Source: a virus. Taken from it: DNA of 62,256 bases. Below are positions 1 to 10,300 of this stretch, piece after piece. The notes beneath the pieces were generated by a model. It was not told where the DNA came from, searched no databases, and was given only the letters and a program-made list of their open reading frames with translations. The stretch lies in the IMG/VR virus record IMGVR_UViG_3300035701_000029, positions 1 through 62,256 of that record; one strand, given 5' to 3'. Every line of letters begins with the position of its first letter. Within the stretch, counting starts at the first letter, position 1. The position numbers and the translations under genes are program-made.

Positions 1-2260
1 GTGGAACAACTACTTCATTAGTGCTTTGATGCGGTGGACCGCTATCATTATATCCTCTAGTGTAAGTAGTATACCAATAGGCTACTGGTTGCTTATATGT
101 TATTTGTCCCGTCTTATTTAAGTCTCCTATTTTAATTGCCCCGGTATCTAAATATAACCAGAAACTATACCAAACTCTTTTCTTGTCAGTTCCTGACCAC
201 TGTTGATATACTCCGGATCCTCCTGCATCTACAGTTCCCCAGTATATCGCTAGGGCAGTATTGCCATAAACAGCAGTGCTAGCTGGATAAGTAAGAGGTA
301 CTGGGTCAGAGCCAATAGTGAATCTATCCCAACTAATAGGCTTCTGGTTATATCCACTTCCTCCCCAAGCTTTAAACCCACCGTTTAGAGCCCTATTGAC
401 TGCTGCTGCGCCAACTTCTATACCCTGTGCAAACTTAGCCCAATGAGCGGAGCTTCTATATAGCTCTGGCCCAAATGCCGTTGTGCTATGTCCCCATAGG
501 ACTTCTCTTTTCCTATGCCCTGGATGCGCTATCCCGCTTCCCCTAAGAGGCAATCTCAGTATTGAGTATGCGGTATGCTCTATGGAAGTCAATCGCTCTC
601 TAGAGATTGCGACAGTACCAGGTGAAGAATAGGAATCATAAGTAAAAGATTGTCCAGAGTCTACTTGAATAGATGCTCCGTCAAAAAAGAAAACTCCTGG
701 AGCAGAATGGTTATGATGCATTTTGAATTTTATATCTGCATAGGTGCAATCAGAAGGGATAACAAAATGAGATAGCGCAGAAGCCCCAATCACTCTGTTG
801 GGGTTTACACTAGCCTCATACATGGTGCTATAAATATGTTTATCATAGCGTGTCCAACTATTGTATGTCCCGCCATAATTCATTCCATATATTTGATATG
901 GGGTTGAAACACAAGCAGTCCTAGTGATACTAGAATAGTAGTTTATTTGCACTGCCGATACGCTTTTAGAGCTACCAGTTACATACTCTGGCTTAACATG
1001 CCATGCTAAGTTGTAGTCTTTAAACTTATTGATCGGAAAAGAACTACTTTGTATCACCATATTAAATTTAGAGGCACCACTATAGCTAGCGGAAGACTTA
1101 ACACAACGCGGGGGGGTCCACGGTTGAAAAATAACTGCTCTTATCCCATCGTCTGCGGCTGGTCCACCATCTTCAAATCTCCAATTTGCGGTATTGTAGA
1201 AAAACCCCCCATTAACAATAAGATTTTTCTGATAAGGTTCTTCTCTAAGAAAAGAAAAACTATTGGTGAATGCGGGCAAAGCAGTATCATTATATGCGGT
1301 GGATGTATATACTCTCCCTAAGTCTATTCTCCCCGCTGTCGTAGCAAAGATAATTTCACTGCCTAGACTTCCACTAGCTGGTCCTGCAACCACATCTGTG
1401 CGGGTACGTCTTGTAGCTCTATAGATTCCTACTCCTAACCAATCTGACTCAGTTGGGGTCTTTATGGTTAGTATGTTTTTGCAATCACCCAATGACTCAT
1501 TGATATAATCAGACTGTAGGGGTGTTGGCCCCCAAGAAGGCGGACTTGGAGGAGTCCTATCTACAAACTGCGAAGAGTCAAAATGGTACACAATACCTTT
1601 AAACAGTTCTCTTACATTAATAGCGAATGGGAACCCTAAATAGATATAAAAAGCTAAGGTCGTCCAAGTTCCTCCTGGGAACCTCACATATAGTCCTTGA
1701 TTCATAGACCTGCTGTTGGATATTTGGTAGTAAAAAGAGATATGGCTTTTAGTCCAAAGAGTATCGGTATCGGGCTTAACCCCAACAGCAAACATACAGG
1801 CACTATCATACCATCCAATAGGATGGGGCTTATCTAAAAATATAGAAGCATCCAATATGAGTTTTGTGGTAAAAATTCTTTCTGAAGCAGTGTATATCTT
1901 AGTCTTAAAAACCTGAGTAACTCCCTTACTCGCTACGTTTGGATCTAACATACCTGCCGATAGAGTTGTATTAATTCCACCTTCAAGTTGCCCGGGCTCT
2001 AAGGTAACTGTTCTATTAGCCGAAATTGAATAGTTCAATGAGGCCAACACATCTGACAATGCGGGATTAGCTCCAGATACTCCCAAGGGAAAGTTATAAG
2101 TCTCTTTTCTCCACATTAGAGTGGGGGCGCTTATCTGAGAAGATAGATCAGGTACGCCAAAAGAAGCAGTCCTTGCGGTTTCTACTGTTTTAACCCGCCC
2201 TAATTCTTCACGAACGGCACGCTGTATTTGTTCTTGTATTGTGCGGTCAAGTTTCTGCAT
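1..2260 (-). CDS. Large tail or baseplate-associated protein, 3' end outside the window
   Basis: The minus-strand frame is open from an ATG at 2260 to the window edge, at least 753 codons with no stop. Its A overlaps the stop of the preceding tail-tip gene (TAATG), so the two are translationally coupled. The first 25 residues are charged and helical (MQKLDRTIQEQIQRAVREEL). The rest is rich in Tyr, Trp, Ser, Thr and Gly with alternating beta-type patterns, as in carbohydrate-binding or fibre-like tail proteins. A stretch around residues 355-375 (LIVNGGFFYNTANWRFEDGG) resembles the opening of carbohydrate-binding beta-sandwich modules. Position after the tail hub supports a distal tail, receptor-binding or glycan-binding role. 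The exact family is not recognised. Confidence 0.75.
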   Translation of the reverse strand, partial: MQKLDRTIQEQIQRAVREELGRVKTVETARTASFGVPDLSSQISAPTLMWRKETYNFPLGVSGANPALSDVLASLNYSISANRTVTLEPGQLEGGINTTLSAGMLDPNVASKGVTQVFKTKIYTASERIFTTKLILDASIFLDKPHPIGWYDSACMFAVGVKPDTDTLWTKSHISFYYQISNSRSMNQGLYVRFPGGTWTTLAFYIYLGFPFAINVRELFKGIVYHFDSSQFVDRTPPSPPSWGPTPLQSDYINESLGDCKNILTIKTPTESDWLGVGIYRATRRTRTDVVAGPASGSLGSEIIFATTAGRIDLGRVYTSTAYNDTALPAFTNSFSFLREEPYQKNLIVNGGFFYNTANWRFEDGGPAADDGIRAVIFQPWTPPRCVKSSASYSGASKFNMVIQSSSFPINKFKDYNLAWHVKPEYVTGSSKSVSAVQINYYSSITRTACVSTPYQIYGMNYGGTYNSWTRYDKHIYSTMYEASVNPNRVIGASALSHFVIPSDCTYADIKFKMHHNHSAPGVFFFDGASIQVDSGQSFTYDSYSSPGTVAISRERLTSIEHTAYSILRLPLRGSGIAHPGHRKREVLWGHSTTAFGPELYRSSAHWAKFAQGIEVGAAAVNRALNGGFKAWGGSGYNQKPISWDRFTIGSDPVPLTYPASTAVYGNTALAIYWGTVDAGGSGVYQQWSGTDKKRVWYSFWLYLDTGAIKIGDLNKTGQITYKQPVAYWYTTYTRGYNDSGPPHQSTNEVVVP

Positions 2261-5200
2261 TATATATTTCCATCTCTTTTATAAAGCCACATAAAAATAG
2301 GGCCAGGGGCAAGAGGAGGCCAATATTGTTGAAGAGGTTCAGCATCAACTGTAAAGGCGGAAGGAGGAGTAAGAACTAAATTTGGCAAATTGTTTATGTT
2401 GTTGTTGGCCATCTGTCTACCAAAAGAAAAATCTACATATCCTACCACACGAGGCCTATCGCTCTCATCATATCTATAGCTAGTAGAATTATCGTTTGCC
2501 TTCTTAACCATTGAGTTAAACCCTTCAGCGTGGATACTATCTGGGTTTTTAAATATGTCTCCTAGAGTAATAGGCACTCTACCAGAGTTATCTAAAAATT
2601 CCCCGTGGAAAGCTACATAATTATAAAAATACATGGCCTTACTATCTCGACCCATATCTACATTTCCATCTTTGTTAATGTCAAGATATGGGCTAGGACT
2701 ACGGCTAATGTCAGTTTTCCCATCCCAAAATCCCTTAATAGCATCTCCAATTGGTGGAAAATGATATGTATTTTCGCCAGTTAGATTTTTGGGGTTGAAG
2801 TAAAATGTTCGACCCTTACCATCATTATAAAAATCCCACGTAATACTTTCATCTACTATAAAATCGCCATCGGTTTTTTCATGCATATATTGGTCGCGTG
2901 CGTAGTACGCTATAAAGGGGTCATCATAACGTCCTCCGCTAGCAAAGGGTCGAAGATACCCCAATATCCTAATCCACCACCATGGTTGGTCGCTGTTTTC
3001 AGACCATTGAATATTGCACATCACATTTCTTCTAAATTTTAGTCCTATAGAGTAATGACGCCTATAGTCTGAGTCTAGCTTTTCTTGTACTCTGTTATCT
3101 CCATCGGGGAATATGCCGGGCTTCTCGTTATATAAATTACCACCAGAACGAATTATGAATTTTAATCCTTTACTGGCATTTGAAGTAGAGGTAAAATGCA
3201 CCATTGGGCATTTTCTAGTTTTTTCAACATCAGATAGCCAAACATACTTCATGTTGGAATATCCGCCACTATCAGTTCTATAGGAAATATTTTTCGTACC
3301 ATCATTGTGATAACGTAAGTAGGCTCTAGGGTATTGGGTAATCTCATCAACCCCTATGTAATGTGTAGACCAACTTGTAGAATTAATATAATAATATCTG
3401 TTACCATTCCAAGCAGTAGAAAAAGCAGCAAAGGATCTACCAGCGTAAAAAGCGGGATGAGATGTAGCGAAACTCATAAGCCCCATAGGAGCACCTATCC
3501 CATTAGAATATATGGGGTACCAACATCCATCATACTGAATATGGGCATTAATCTTACCAATTGGCCCTCTTCTGGTGACTATAGAAGCTGTTGAAACAAA
3601 CCTATTATATTCTTTAGAACGATACCCCCATATATTACCAGAGTTATCTCTGAATTGGAAATCAAGGTAGAATTGAGAATACTGAGGCTTATTGCTTTTG
3701 TCTTTCGGCTCAGCAACATAATATCCAGCACCACCTTTTAGGTCTTCTTGATGGTCTGTATCATGAAAATATTGATTCCATTTTCCAATAGCATCTCTAC
3801 AGTCCCAGGTATATATTTGGTTAGCTCCCCATTCTATCCCATCATAAGACTCATAAGGCCATTCATCACTTCCTATCCCGGTAAGAGTATTGACATGTTC
3901 TGAGGTTTGATTTAAATCTCCCATAATTCTAAGATGAATTTTACCAGATACTAAGCTATCAAATTTTATAGTGGGTACAATCCCAGTTCCTTCTTGCATA
4001 TATGGATCATATGCCCCTATAACATTTTGACCTGAACTCCAAGCTGCATTAGAGCTATATTGAAGACCTCTAGTAAGAGTTTTAATATAGCCGGGGTTAG
4101 TTCCATCTGGATCTCTGGATTCATACTTAATGATCTCATAGACTTTTTGTCCACTAGATTGCATTTGTAGATAAATATATCCCTTAGGAGGTAGCCCAGT
4201 TACAGTAGTAAGCTGTATTTGGTTGACGGTAGTTTTAGTAAGTGCCGCATTAAGCCTAGCTATTACTCCCCTATTTTCTATCCTAAGATTTAATAAGGGA
4301 ACTCCACCAAATTGGCCTGCAATATCTGGCTGGGGCTTAGGGAAATATGACCCAATTGGTCGGAAACTTGTAACATCATATTTAGTTGTATAGGTCTCAT
4401 CGAACTGAGAATCAACACTTTTCACCCAAAAAGAATTTGAACTATCGACTGCTTGTGAATATTCATCCATTATAACAATTTTGTCATTAACTTCAACTAG
4501 AGGATTACCTAAAGAACCAAAATCAATATTTTTGCCAGGGTTTGCGTATTGTTTCACAATGTTATAAGAAAGATAATCTGCCTGACTCTGAGAGCCAATT
4601 GAGGGGTCTTGTACTAAAATCCTACGTGGCATCCCAACAAAATTAGAAGCAGTAGATTTAAATATGCTATTCAAATCTCTAGTAACTGAAGTAATATATT
4701 GCCCCACGGGGTTACTTGGGTTCACTATACTTGTCTGAGATTTATTATCTTGGCTACCAGATTGATCGGCACTTAGGTCATATTGATAGCTAACAAATTT
4801 CCCTAGTACATAAGCTTCATTTCTTAAGTCTTCTCCGGTATCAACCGTGCGTAAATCAGTTACTTGCCCTGGGGCATATTGATCGCTAGTTCTAAAGTTT
4901 ACCTTAGTCCCATCAAGGTCTTCATCATAGAATAAAAATCCTGCAAATTGAAGTTCCTTCCCGGTATTGTTGTGTCTCCATAAATGCACAGTATAAGTAT
5001 CGTATGTAAGATTTCTTCCTATTTCTAACACACAAGGATTAAATCCAAAACCTGGGTATACTCCATTATATAGATGCCACGCGGTTGCTAGGTATGTGTT
5101 ATACCAACAATTAGTACCATCTACCTTAACTCCACCCTTGCGAATTTCTGCAAAAATAGTAGCATTTTGTCCTGCTGTTGCTCCGCTAACATTATTTCCA

Positions 5201-6924
5201 CCATTTGGGTGATATGCAACGATAGCTTCACATCTACTCCCAGTAAAGGTGGCAACCACCGAAGACCACACGGTTTGAGCAGAGCTATAAACTGCCCTAA
5301 AAGAATCAATGTCTTTGCCCACATGAGTCCACGTTCCAGAATAAGTAAGTTTTGTAACATCTCTTGCGTCAGCATAAGTTCTAGGGGCACCTAAAACCTT
5401 CAAATATGGATACCCATATCTATTTACTCCCCAGTCCATTCCATATAGAGAAGTTATTTTTGTAATGGCGTCTTGATAATATTCTCCAAAACCAACTTCA
5501 TATAAATATGGGGCATCTGGAGGTAATGTAGCTCCCTTAATAGCAGAAGTTGGGTTCATCCCCATTGGGTTACCATATTTAATGGGGTCTCTATCTAAAT
5601 AAATTTGATATCCTAATCCATATGGCTCTACATTGTAGTTTGCGTATATGGTATTTCCACTAGCGTTTGACTTTTTCTGCCTGAGCATCATATGATAGGG
5701 GTCTAGATAAGAATTCATAGCCATGATACTAAAGGCTTTATGCAGTTCCCAGCCATCAAAACATGGAGGCTTGGTTTTCCCATTAACATGCCCAATAGTT
5801 TCTTCTAGATACCCAGCAGCCATATAGTCTATTGGGTTGGGAGCATCTACATTAAACTGTTCCCTAGCAAAAGTAGAATAATCGTTACACACTACTTCTA
5901 GGGTATCTTGCCCATCTGAATTTAAATTGACGTTGAAATCTCTAATTTGGCCTGAAAACTTTTGCACAAGCTCGTCATTACCGGAAGGGTTAACATACCC
6001 CTCGTAATAATTTATCTGTCTGTACTTCTTTAGTTGTAGTCCTGGATATCCAGTTTTATCAACGTGAAAATAAGATTCACTTATAGGGTCATAGAAAAAT
6101 CCAGCACTAGAAACCTTAGGGGCGGCCGAAGACATAAACGGAACTTCGAAAGTAAAAACAGACCCTTGTTTTTCATTAACATTTAAATTAACTTTAGAAT
6201 AATCTGGTAAGGCAGTATCCGCTATAGACTCTCCCCATTGAGCAGGAACTCCAATACCCCAAGGGCAAGTAACTGCTGCTGATAATACAACCTTGTCTGG
6301 GGTGGCGATTGCATTATCTGTCTTCCATAGGCCTACAATTCCAGTATTCATTTTTTCTGAGGCAATATACTTAGTAAAGCGGACTTCTAAAGACTTCCAA
6401 TTACCTGGAGTAACTACATTGTATGCCTTGGTCGTAGCAAGGGCAGTTGAAGCAATATGAAGGGTTTTTTCTTGAGTAGAGCCATTAGCCGAAAGATAGT
6501 TAGTCCCATCTACCCAAAATCCCGATAGTGCCCCTTCTCCACCAAAATAGAAAGTATAGTTACCAACATAGTCAAAGCGCATGTACCCCTTAAAAGTAAC
6601 ACCCCAGCTAGAACGGGGTAACTGCTGCCTTGTTAACATTGGGGGGAGACCGTTCCCCCACCAATATTTCATGATAGGCGTAGTGCCAGCATACGCCGTG
6701 CTGCGAGCGTTCCCTCCTGATACCTGAGAGTTAGAAGTGTTTGTATACCACCAAGAACTAAGGCCATTATTCCTGGCTGTATATACAGTATCAGCGTAGC
6801 GTATTTTATTAGTAGGAGTAACCCACTTAGATATGGTGGGAGAATATCCACCAACTGCGGTGAATGTTGCTAATGTCGTGGGGACATCTAGCCGTAGGAT
6901 CACAGTAGTTTCCTTTTCTTCCAA
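2260..6924 (-). CDS. Tail-tip / hub-like protein with PA14 domain
   Basis: This 1554-residue protein follows the distal-tail gene, where siphoviruses encode the tail hub. Residues about 107-202 look like a PA14 domain (GYMRFDYVGNYTFYFGG, then FWVDG), a sugar-binding beta-barrel. A central segment resembles the baseplate-hub fold by pattern (KSVDSQFDETYTTKYDV). Near residue 1415 there is an EF-hand or dockerin-like calcium loop, DINKDGNVD. The only start codon is TTG at 6924 and it has no clear ribosome site. A well-placed GGAG precedes an ATG at 6941 that lies in another frame, so the true start or a frameshift is uncertain. Likely role: host surface recognition and tail-tip assembly. Confidence 0.8.
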   Translation of the reverse strand: MEEKETTVILRLDVPTTLATFTAVGGYSPTISKWVTPTNKIRYADTVYTARNNGLSSWWYTNTSNSQVSGGNARSTAYAGTTPIMKYWWGNGLPPMLTRQQLPRSSWGVTFKGYMRFDYVGNYTFYFGGEGALSGFWVDGTNYLSANGSTQEKTLHIASTALATTKAYNVVTPGNWKSLEVRFTKYIASEKMNTGIVGLWKTDNAIATPDKVVLSAAVTCPWGIGVPAQWGESIADTALPDYSKVNLNVNEKQGSVFTFEVPFMSSAAPKVSSAGFFYDPISESYFHVDKTGYPGLQLKKYRQINYYEGYVNPSGNDELVQKFSGQIRDFNVNLNSDGQDTLEVVCNDYSTFAREQFNVDAPNPIDYMAAGYLEETIGHVNGKTKPPCFDGWELHKAFSIMAMNSYLDPYHMMLRQKKSNASGNTIYANYNVEPYGLGYQIYLDRDPIKYGNPMGMNPTSAIKGATLPPDAPYLYEVGFGEYYQDAITKITSLYGMDWGVNRYGYPYLKVLGAPRTYADARDVTKLTYSGTWTHVGKDIDSFRAVYSSAQTVWSSVVATFTGSRCEAIVAYHPNGGNNVSGATAGQNATIFAEIRKGGVKVDGTNCWYNTYLATAWHLYNGVYPGFGFNPCVLEIGRNLTYDTYTVHLWRHNNTGKELQFAGFLFYDEDLDGTKVNFRTSDQYAPGQVTDLRTVDTGEDLRNEAYVLGKFVSYQYDLSADQSGSQDNKSQTSIVNPSNPVGQYITSVTRDLNSIFKSTASNFVGMPRRILVQDPSIGSQSQADYLSYNIVKQYANPGKNIDFGSLGNPLVEVNDKIVIMDEYSQAVDSSNSFWVKSVDSQFDETYTTKYDVTSFRPIGSYFPKPQPDIAGQFGGVPLLNLRIENRGVIARLNAALTKTTVNQIQLTTVTGLPPKGYIYLQMQSSGQKVYEIIKYESRDPDGTNPGYIKTLTRGLQYSSNAAWSSGQNVIGAYDPYMQEGTGIVPTIKFDSLVSGKIHLRIMGDLNQTSEHVNTLTGIGSDEWPYESYDGIEWGANQIYTWDCRDAIGKWNQYFHDTDHQEDLKGGAGYYVAEPKDKSNKPQYSQFYLDFQFRDNSGNIWGYRSKEYNRFVSTASIVTRRGPIGKINAHIQYDGCWYPIYSNGIGAPMGLMSFATSHPAFYAGRSFAAFSTAWNGNRYYYINSTSWSTHYIGVDEITQYPRAYLRYHNDGTKNISYRTDSGGYSNMKYVWLSDVEKTRKCPMVHFTSTSNASKGLKFIIRSGGNLYNEKPGIFPDGDNRVQEKLDSDYRRHYSIGLKFRRNVMCNIQWSENSDQPWWWIRILGYLRPFASGGRYDDPFIAYYARDQYMHEKTDGDFIVDESITWDFYNDGKGRTFYFNPKNLTGENTYHFPPIGDAIKGFWDGKTDISRSPSPYLDINKDGNVDMGRDSKAMYFYNYVAFHGEFLDNSGRVPITLGDIFKNPDSIHAEGFNSMVKKANDNSTSYRYDESDRPRVVGYVDFSFGRQMANNNINNLPNLVLTPPSAFTVDAEPLQQYWPPLAPGPIFMWLYKRDGNI

Positions 6925-6941
6925 TATTCTAGCATGGCCAT

Positions 6942-7364
6942 CTAGTTCTCCGGTTGGAGAACAAGCTCTACTGTATCGTACCTCAAGTTACCCGCACCTT
7001 TCCTTACTTGTGCTACTAAGTTTATTACCCTTGCCTTGTTCCAGTTCGTATTGTTAGGCCAGTTTGTATTAATACGAGCTAGATTTTGAAAGTTAAAATA
7101 TCTTACGGTGCCAACCCAAGCTCTCATAGTAGTAACCATTCTAGAGTCTGTAGCAGGGTTAGCAGTAGTAACCGCTCCAACATTATACCATGTAAGACTT
7201 CTTGGCCTAGAGTCCCATTTCTTCTTATGCCAAGCTGGTGCTCCATGTAAAATATCTATGGAAGCTGCATCAAAACTATCTTGTCCATCGTATTCTGCTG
7301 GGTTACGAGGGAACTCATAGGGGTTTACACCACTAGACGCTGCTGTACTTTGAATTCTGGCCAT
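6942..7364 (-). CDS. Distal tail-like protein
   Basis: This 140-residue protein is coded directly downstream of the tape measure and upstream of the large tail-tip protein. The N-terminal segment (NPYEFPRNP, then DSRPRSLTWYN) matches the style of small siphovirus distal-tail or minor tail proteins that join the tube to the tip. No signal peptide or membrane segment is visible. The ATG at 7364 follows the tape-measure stop codon region with no gap. The assignment rests on synteny plus the WDSRPR-type motif. Confidence 0.65.
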   Translation of the reverse strand: MARIQSTAASSGVNPYEFPRNPAEYDGQDSFDAASIDILHGAPAWHKKKWDSRPRSLTWYNVGAVTTANPATDSRMVTTMRAWVGTVRYFNFQNLARINTNWPNNTNWNKARVINLVAQVRKGAGNLRYDTVELVLQPEN

Positions 7365-10300
7365 TTAGAACCCGTTTCTCCTAGTCGTCCCTGTACGCAG
7401 ACCTCTTTCATACTGAGTTTGTATACGGTCAATAACAAGATTAGCTATTTGATTAGCATTACCAGTCCCATTAACCGTGATACTACCAATACTAACAGCA
7501 GGGCCTTGAGCAGCAGGGATAAATCCTGGTAAGTTAAAATTGCTCGGAGCATTAATGACTTGTTTCTGTAGCTGTTCAATAGCTAGGGTATTTTGAGTTA
7601 ACGCATCAGTGTTAGCCTGTATAGAGGGGACATATTCCTTCATTTCTTTCTTACCACCGAAGAACCCGCCGATTATTCCACCAAGAACACTACCGGCTAT
7701 TGCTCCAATAGGCCCACCTAAAGTCCCGAGCTTAGCTCCTAATGCCATACCAGCAGCACTACCTAGCTGTCCACCAGCCGCAGCAGCTTGACTTCCACCG
7801 CCAACTGAAGCTCCAATAGCTGCTCCTAAAGCATTAACCAATACGCCGAATCCAGCGTTTAAAACGTCTTTGAGCTTCGTTGTAGAGCCCTGGATGTTCT
7901 GATCTAGAGAAACGATATACTCTTCGCCTATCTTCTCATAAGTCACTCTGAGGCGTCCTATGGCGTCTTCTGTGCTAACCAAGTAGGCCAACATGCGCTC
8001 ATTAGCGTTCTTAACTTCTTCTCGTTGGTTCTCAAGTGTTTGGCCAACTGGGTCTAGCCCTTCTCCAAAGACCTTACCCCAATTCTCTGCGCTATCTCTG
8101 ACTGCTTTAACTTCATCCGCACTATATTCTTTTGTGGCCTTAAGCAACCTTGTAGATACATCACCAAAATCTTCACCAGGAGCAGCTCCACCTCTTGCTA
8201 ATGGAATACTAGGTTCTTGCTTCTGAGCCATTAGTTCAATCATTTGCCTGAACATATCGGTATGAACTGTGCTTTCTGTATATATATCTGGAAGCGGGCT
8301 TAAACTTTCCACAACTGGGCTAGAAGTTTCTTCTGCTGTTGGTATGTCAGGAGGCTTTTGTTTTGATATGAGGTCAGATACTTCCTTTAATGCACTGGTG
8401 GTAGCTTTACTTTCCGAGTAAATATCTGAAAGAGGATCAAATCCCCTTATAATAGGATCAGAAAAATCGTCTGCTGTAGGAATTTCTGGGGGCTTCTGTT
8501 TAGATATTTGGTCAGATATCTTCCCCATTTCCTTAGTTGAAGACTTGTTTTCCGAATATATATCTGAAAGCGGTCTAAGTCCTTTAACTATCGGAATAGA
8601 GGTATCGGCTGCTCTTGAGATATCTGGAGGCTTTTGATTAGCTATCTGTTCAGATACCTTAGATATAGCACTAGTTGTGTCTTTCCCTATAAGCCCATAT
8701 TCTTTCCTAAGCTCTGTAGATACCTTAGCTAAAGCAGACCTGTTATCAAACTGAGCTTTTACAACAGCACTTTCAACTGCATCCATTTCTGAAAGTTGTG
8801 TTCCATCTTGTTTAAGTTGTGCAGCTAAATATGCTAGAACCCTATCATTGTGCTTCCTAACTTCTTTTGATACTCCTTCAATTCCTCCAGCTTGATTAAC
8901 TCTGCCTGGACCCATATTGTATCCGGCAATCGCCGCTTTTAAATCTCCGCCCTTAACGGTGTCTATGCTCTCTCTGAGAATTTGCGCAGCTAATGTAAGA
9001 TTTACACCAGCGTCAGTTAGTTCGCTAGCCGAAACTCCTAAGGAATCCGCAGTTTTAGTGTTGACTTGGGCAAATCCAATATCACGCGAAACTACGTTTC
9101 CGTTAGCGTCTTTGTTTTTGTTGACTGCAAACTGATTTACACCGGATTCTGCTGCTACAATAGCTGCTAATAATCTGGGGTCTAGTTGAAATTTTTCTGC
9201 TGCGGAGTTTAGTTCTGTTCCAAAATCTTTCTTAAAGGCATCAAGTTTGCCTAATACATCTGAATTAACTAAGCCTAAGTCAGCGCCCTCTATTGCTGCC
9301 TGAATGTTATCAGCGCCCTTAGCAATAAAATCTTCTGCATTTAAAGAAAGAGGTTCTCCATGAATAGCTTCCCCTATCTTTTGTGCTCCATGTTCAAAAA
9401 CACCTTCTAGGTTCATTATGAACTTGTTAAAAATAACCTCTTCTTGACCATACAGAGCAGTAAAGTTTCCCTCACTTGTAGTAAAAGAATCACTAAGGTT
9501 ACTAACAAACGACTCGAAATTTTTCATTTCGGCGTTTTCTCGACCAGCTAACATCCCTTCGAGATCACGCAAATATTGTTTGTTAAGTCCGCCTAAAGCA
9601 GTTGCAAGAGACCTAGCAACCTGATCTCCTAATGTAGAGCCCTTAAATTCAAGCTCTACAACCTGTTGGGCAAACTTCTCGCTAACGAATTTATTAATAG
9701 ATGACCCGAGACCTTCAATAAGAGTTTTTCCAACCTCTTTAATCTCGAAAACCAACGCCCTTGTATCATGGAGTTCTTTATTAAGATCCTTAAGCCTCTT
9801 CTTGGCCTCTGTTACAGCTTGTGCGTTACCCTCTGAAACAGCCTCCTGAAGAGAAACTTCTGCTTCTTTGATTTGTTGAGTTAGTTCAAATCTCTTATCC
9901 ATCCCTGCTACAATAACAGATGGAATGGAAGCCACCGCACTAGATATAGAATTTTGGATATCTCCTATAAGGGAAACTATTCTTTCAGATTCTTTCGCAA
10001 GCTGCTCTAAACTGATCTCTCTAGCATTCTTGCGAAGGTCGATCATAAGCCCACCAAGCTCTTCAACCAGCTTAGCTTGTGTCTCTGTGTCTTTCGTCTG
10101 TAGGATTTGGTCTACGCGCATACGCGCTATGGTCTTTAATCTGTCGCGCTCAATCCTAAGAACAAGCTCTTGGCGTGTGCCAACAAGTTGTGCAAACTTA
10201 GCCTGTTTTTCATAGAAATCTTCGACGTCCCTTATCCTTAATTCCCTGGCCGCTTCCTCTTTACTAAGCTGAGCCATCGTCCTAAGCTCTTCAGTAACCA

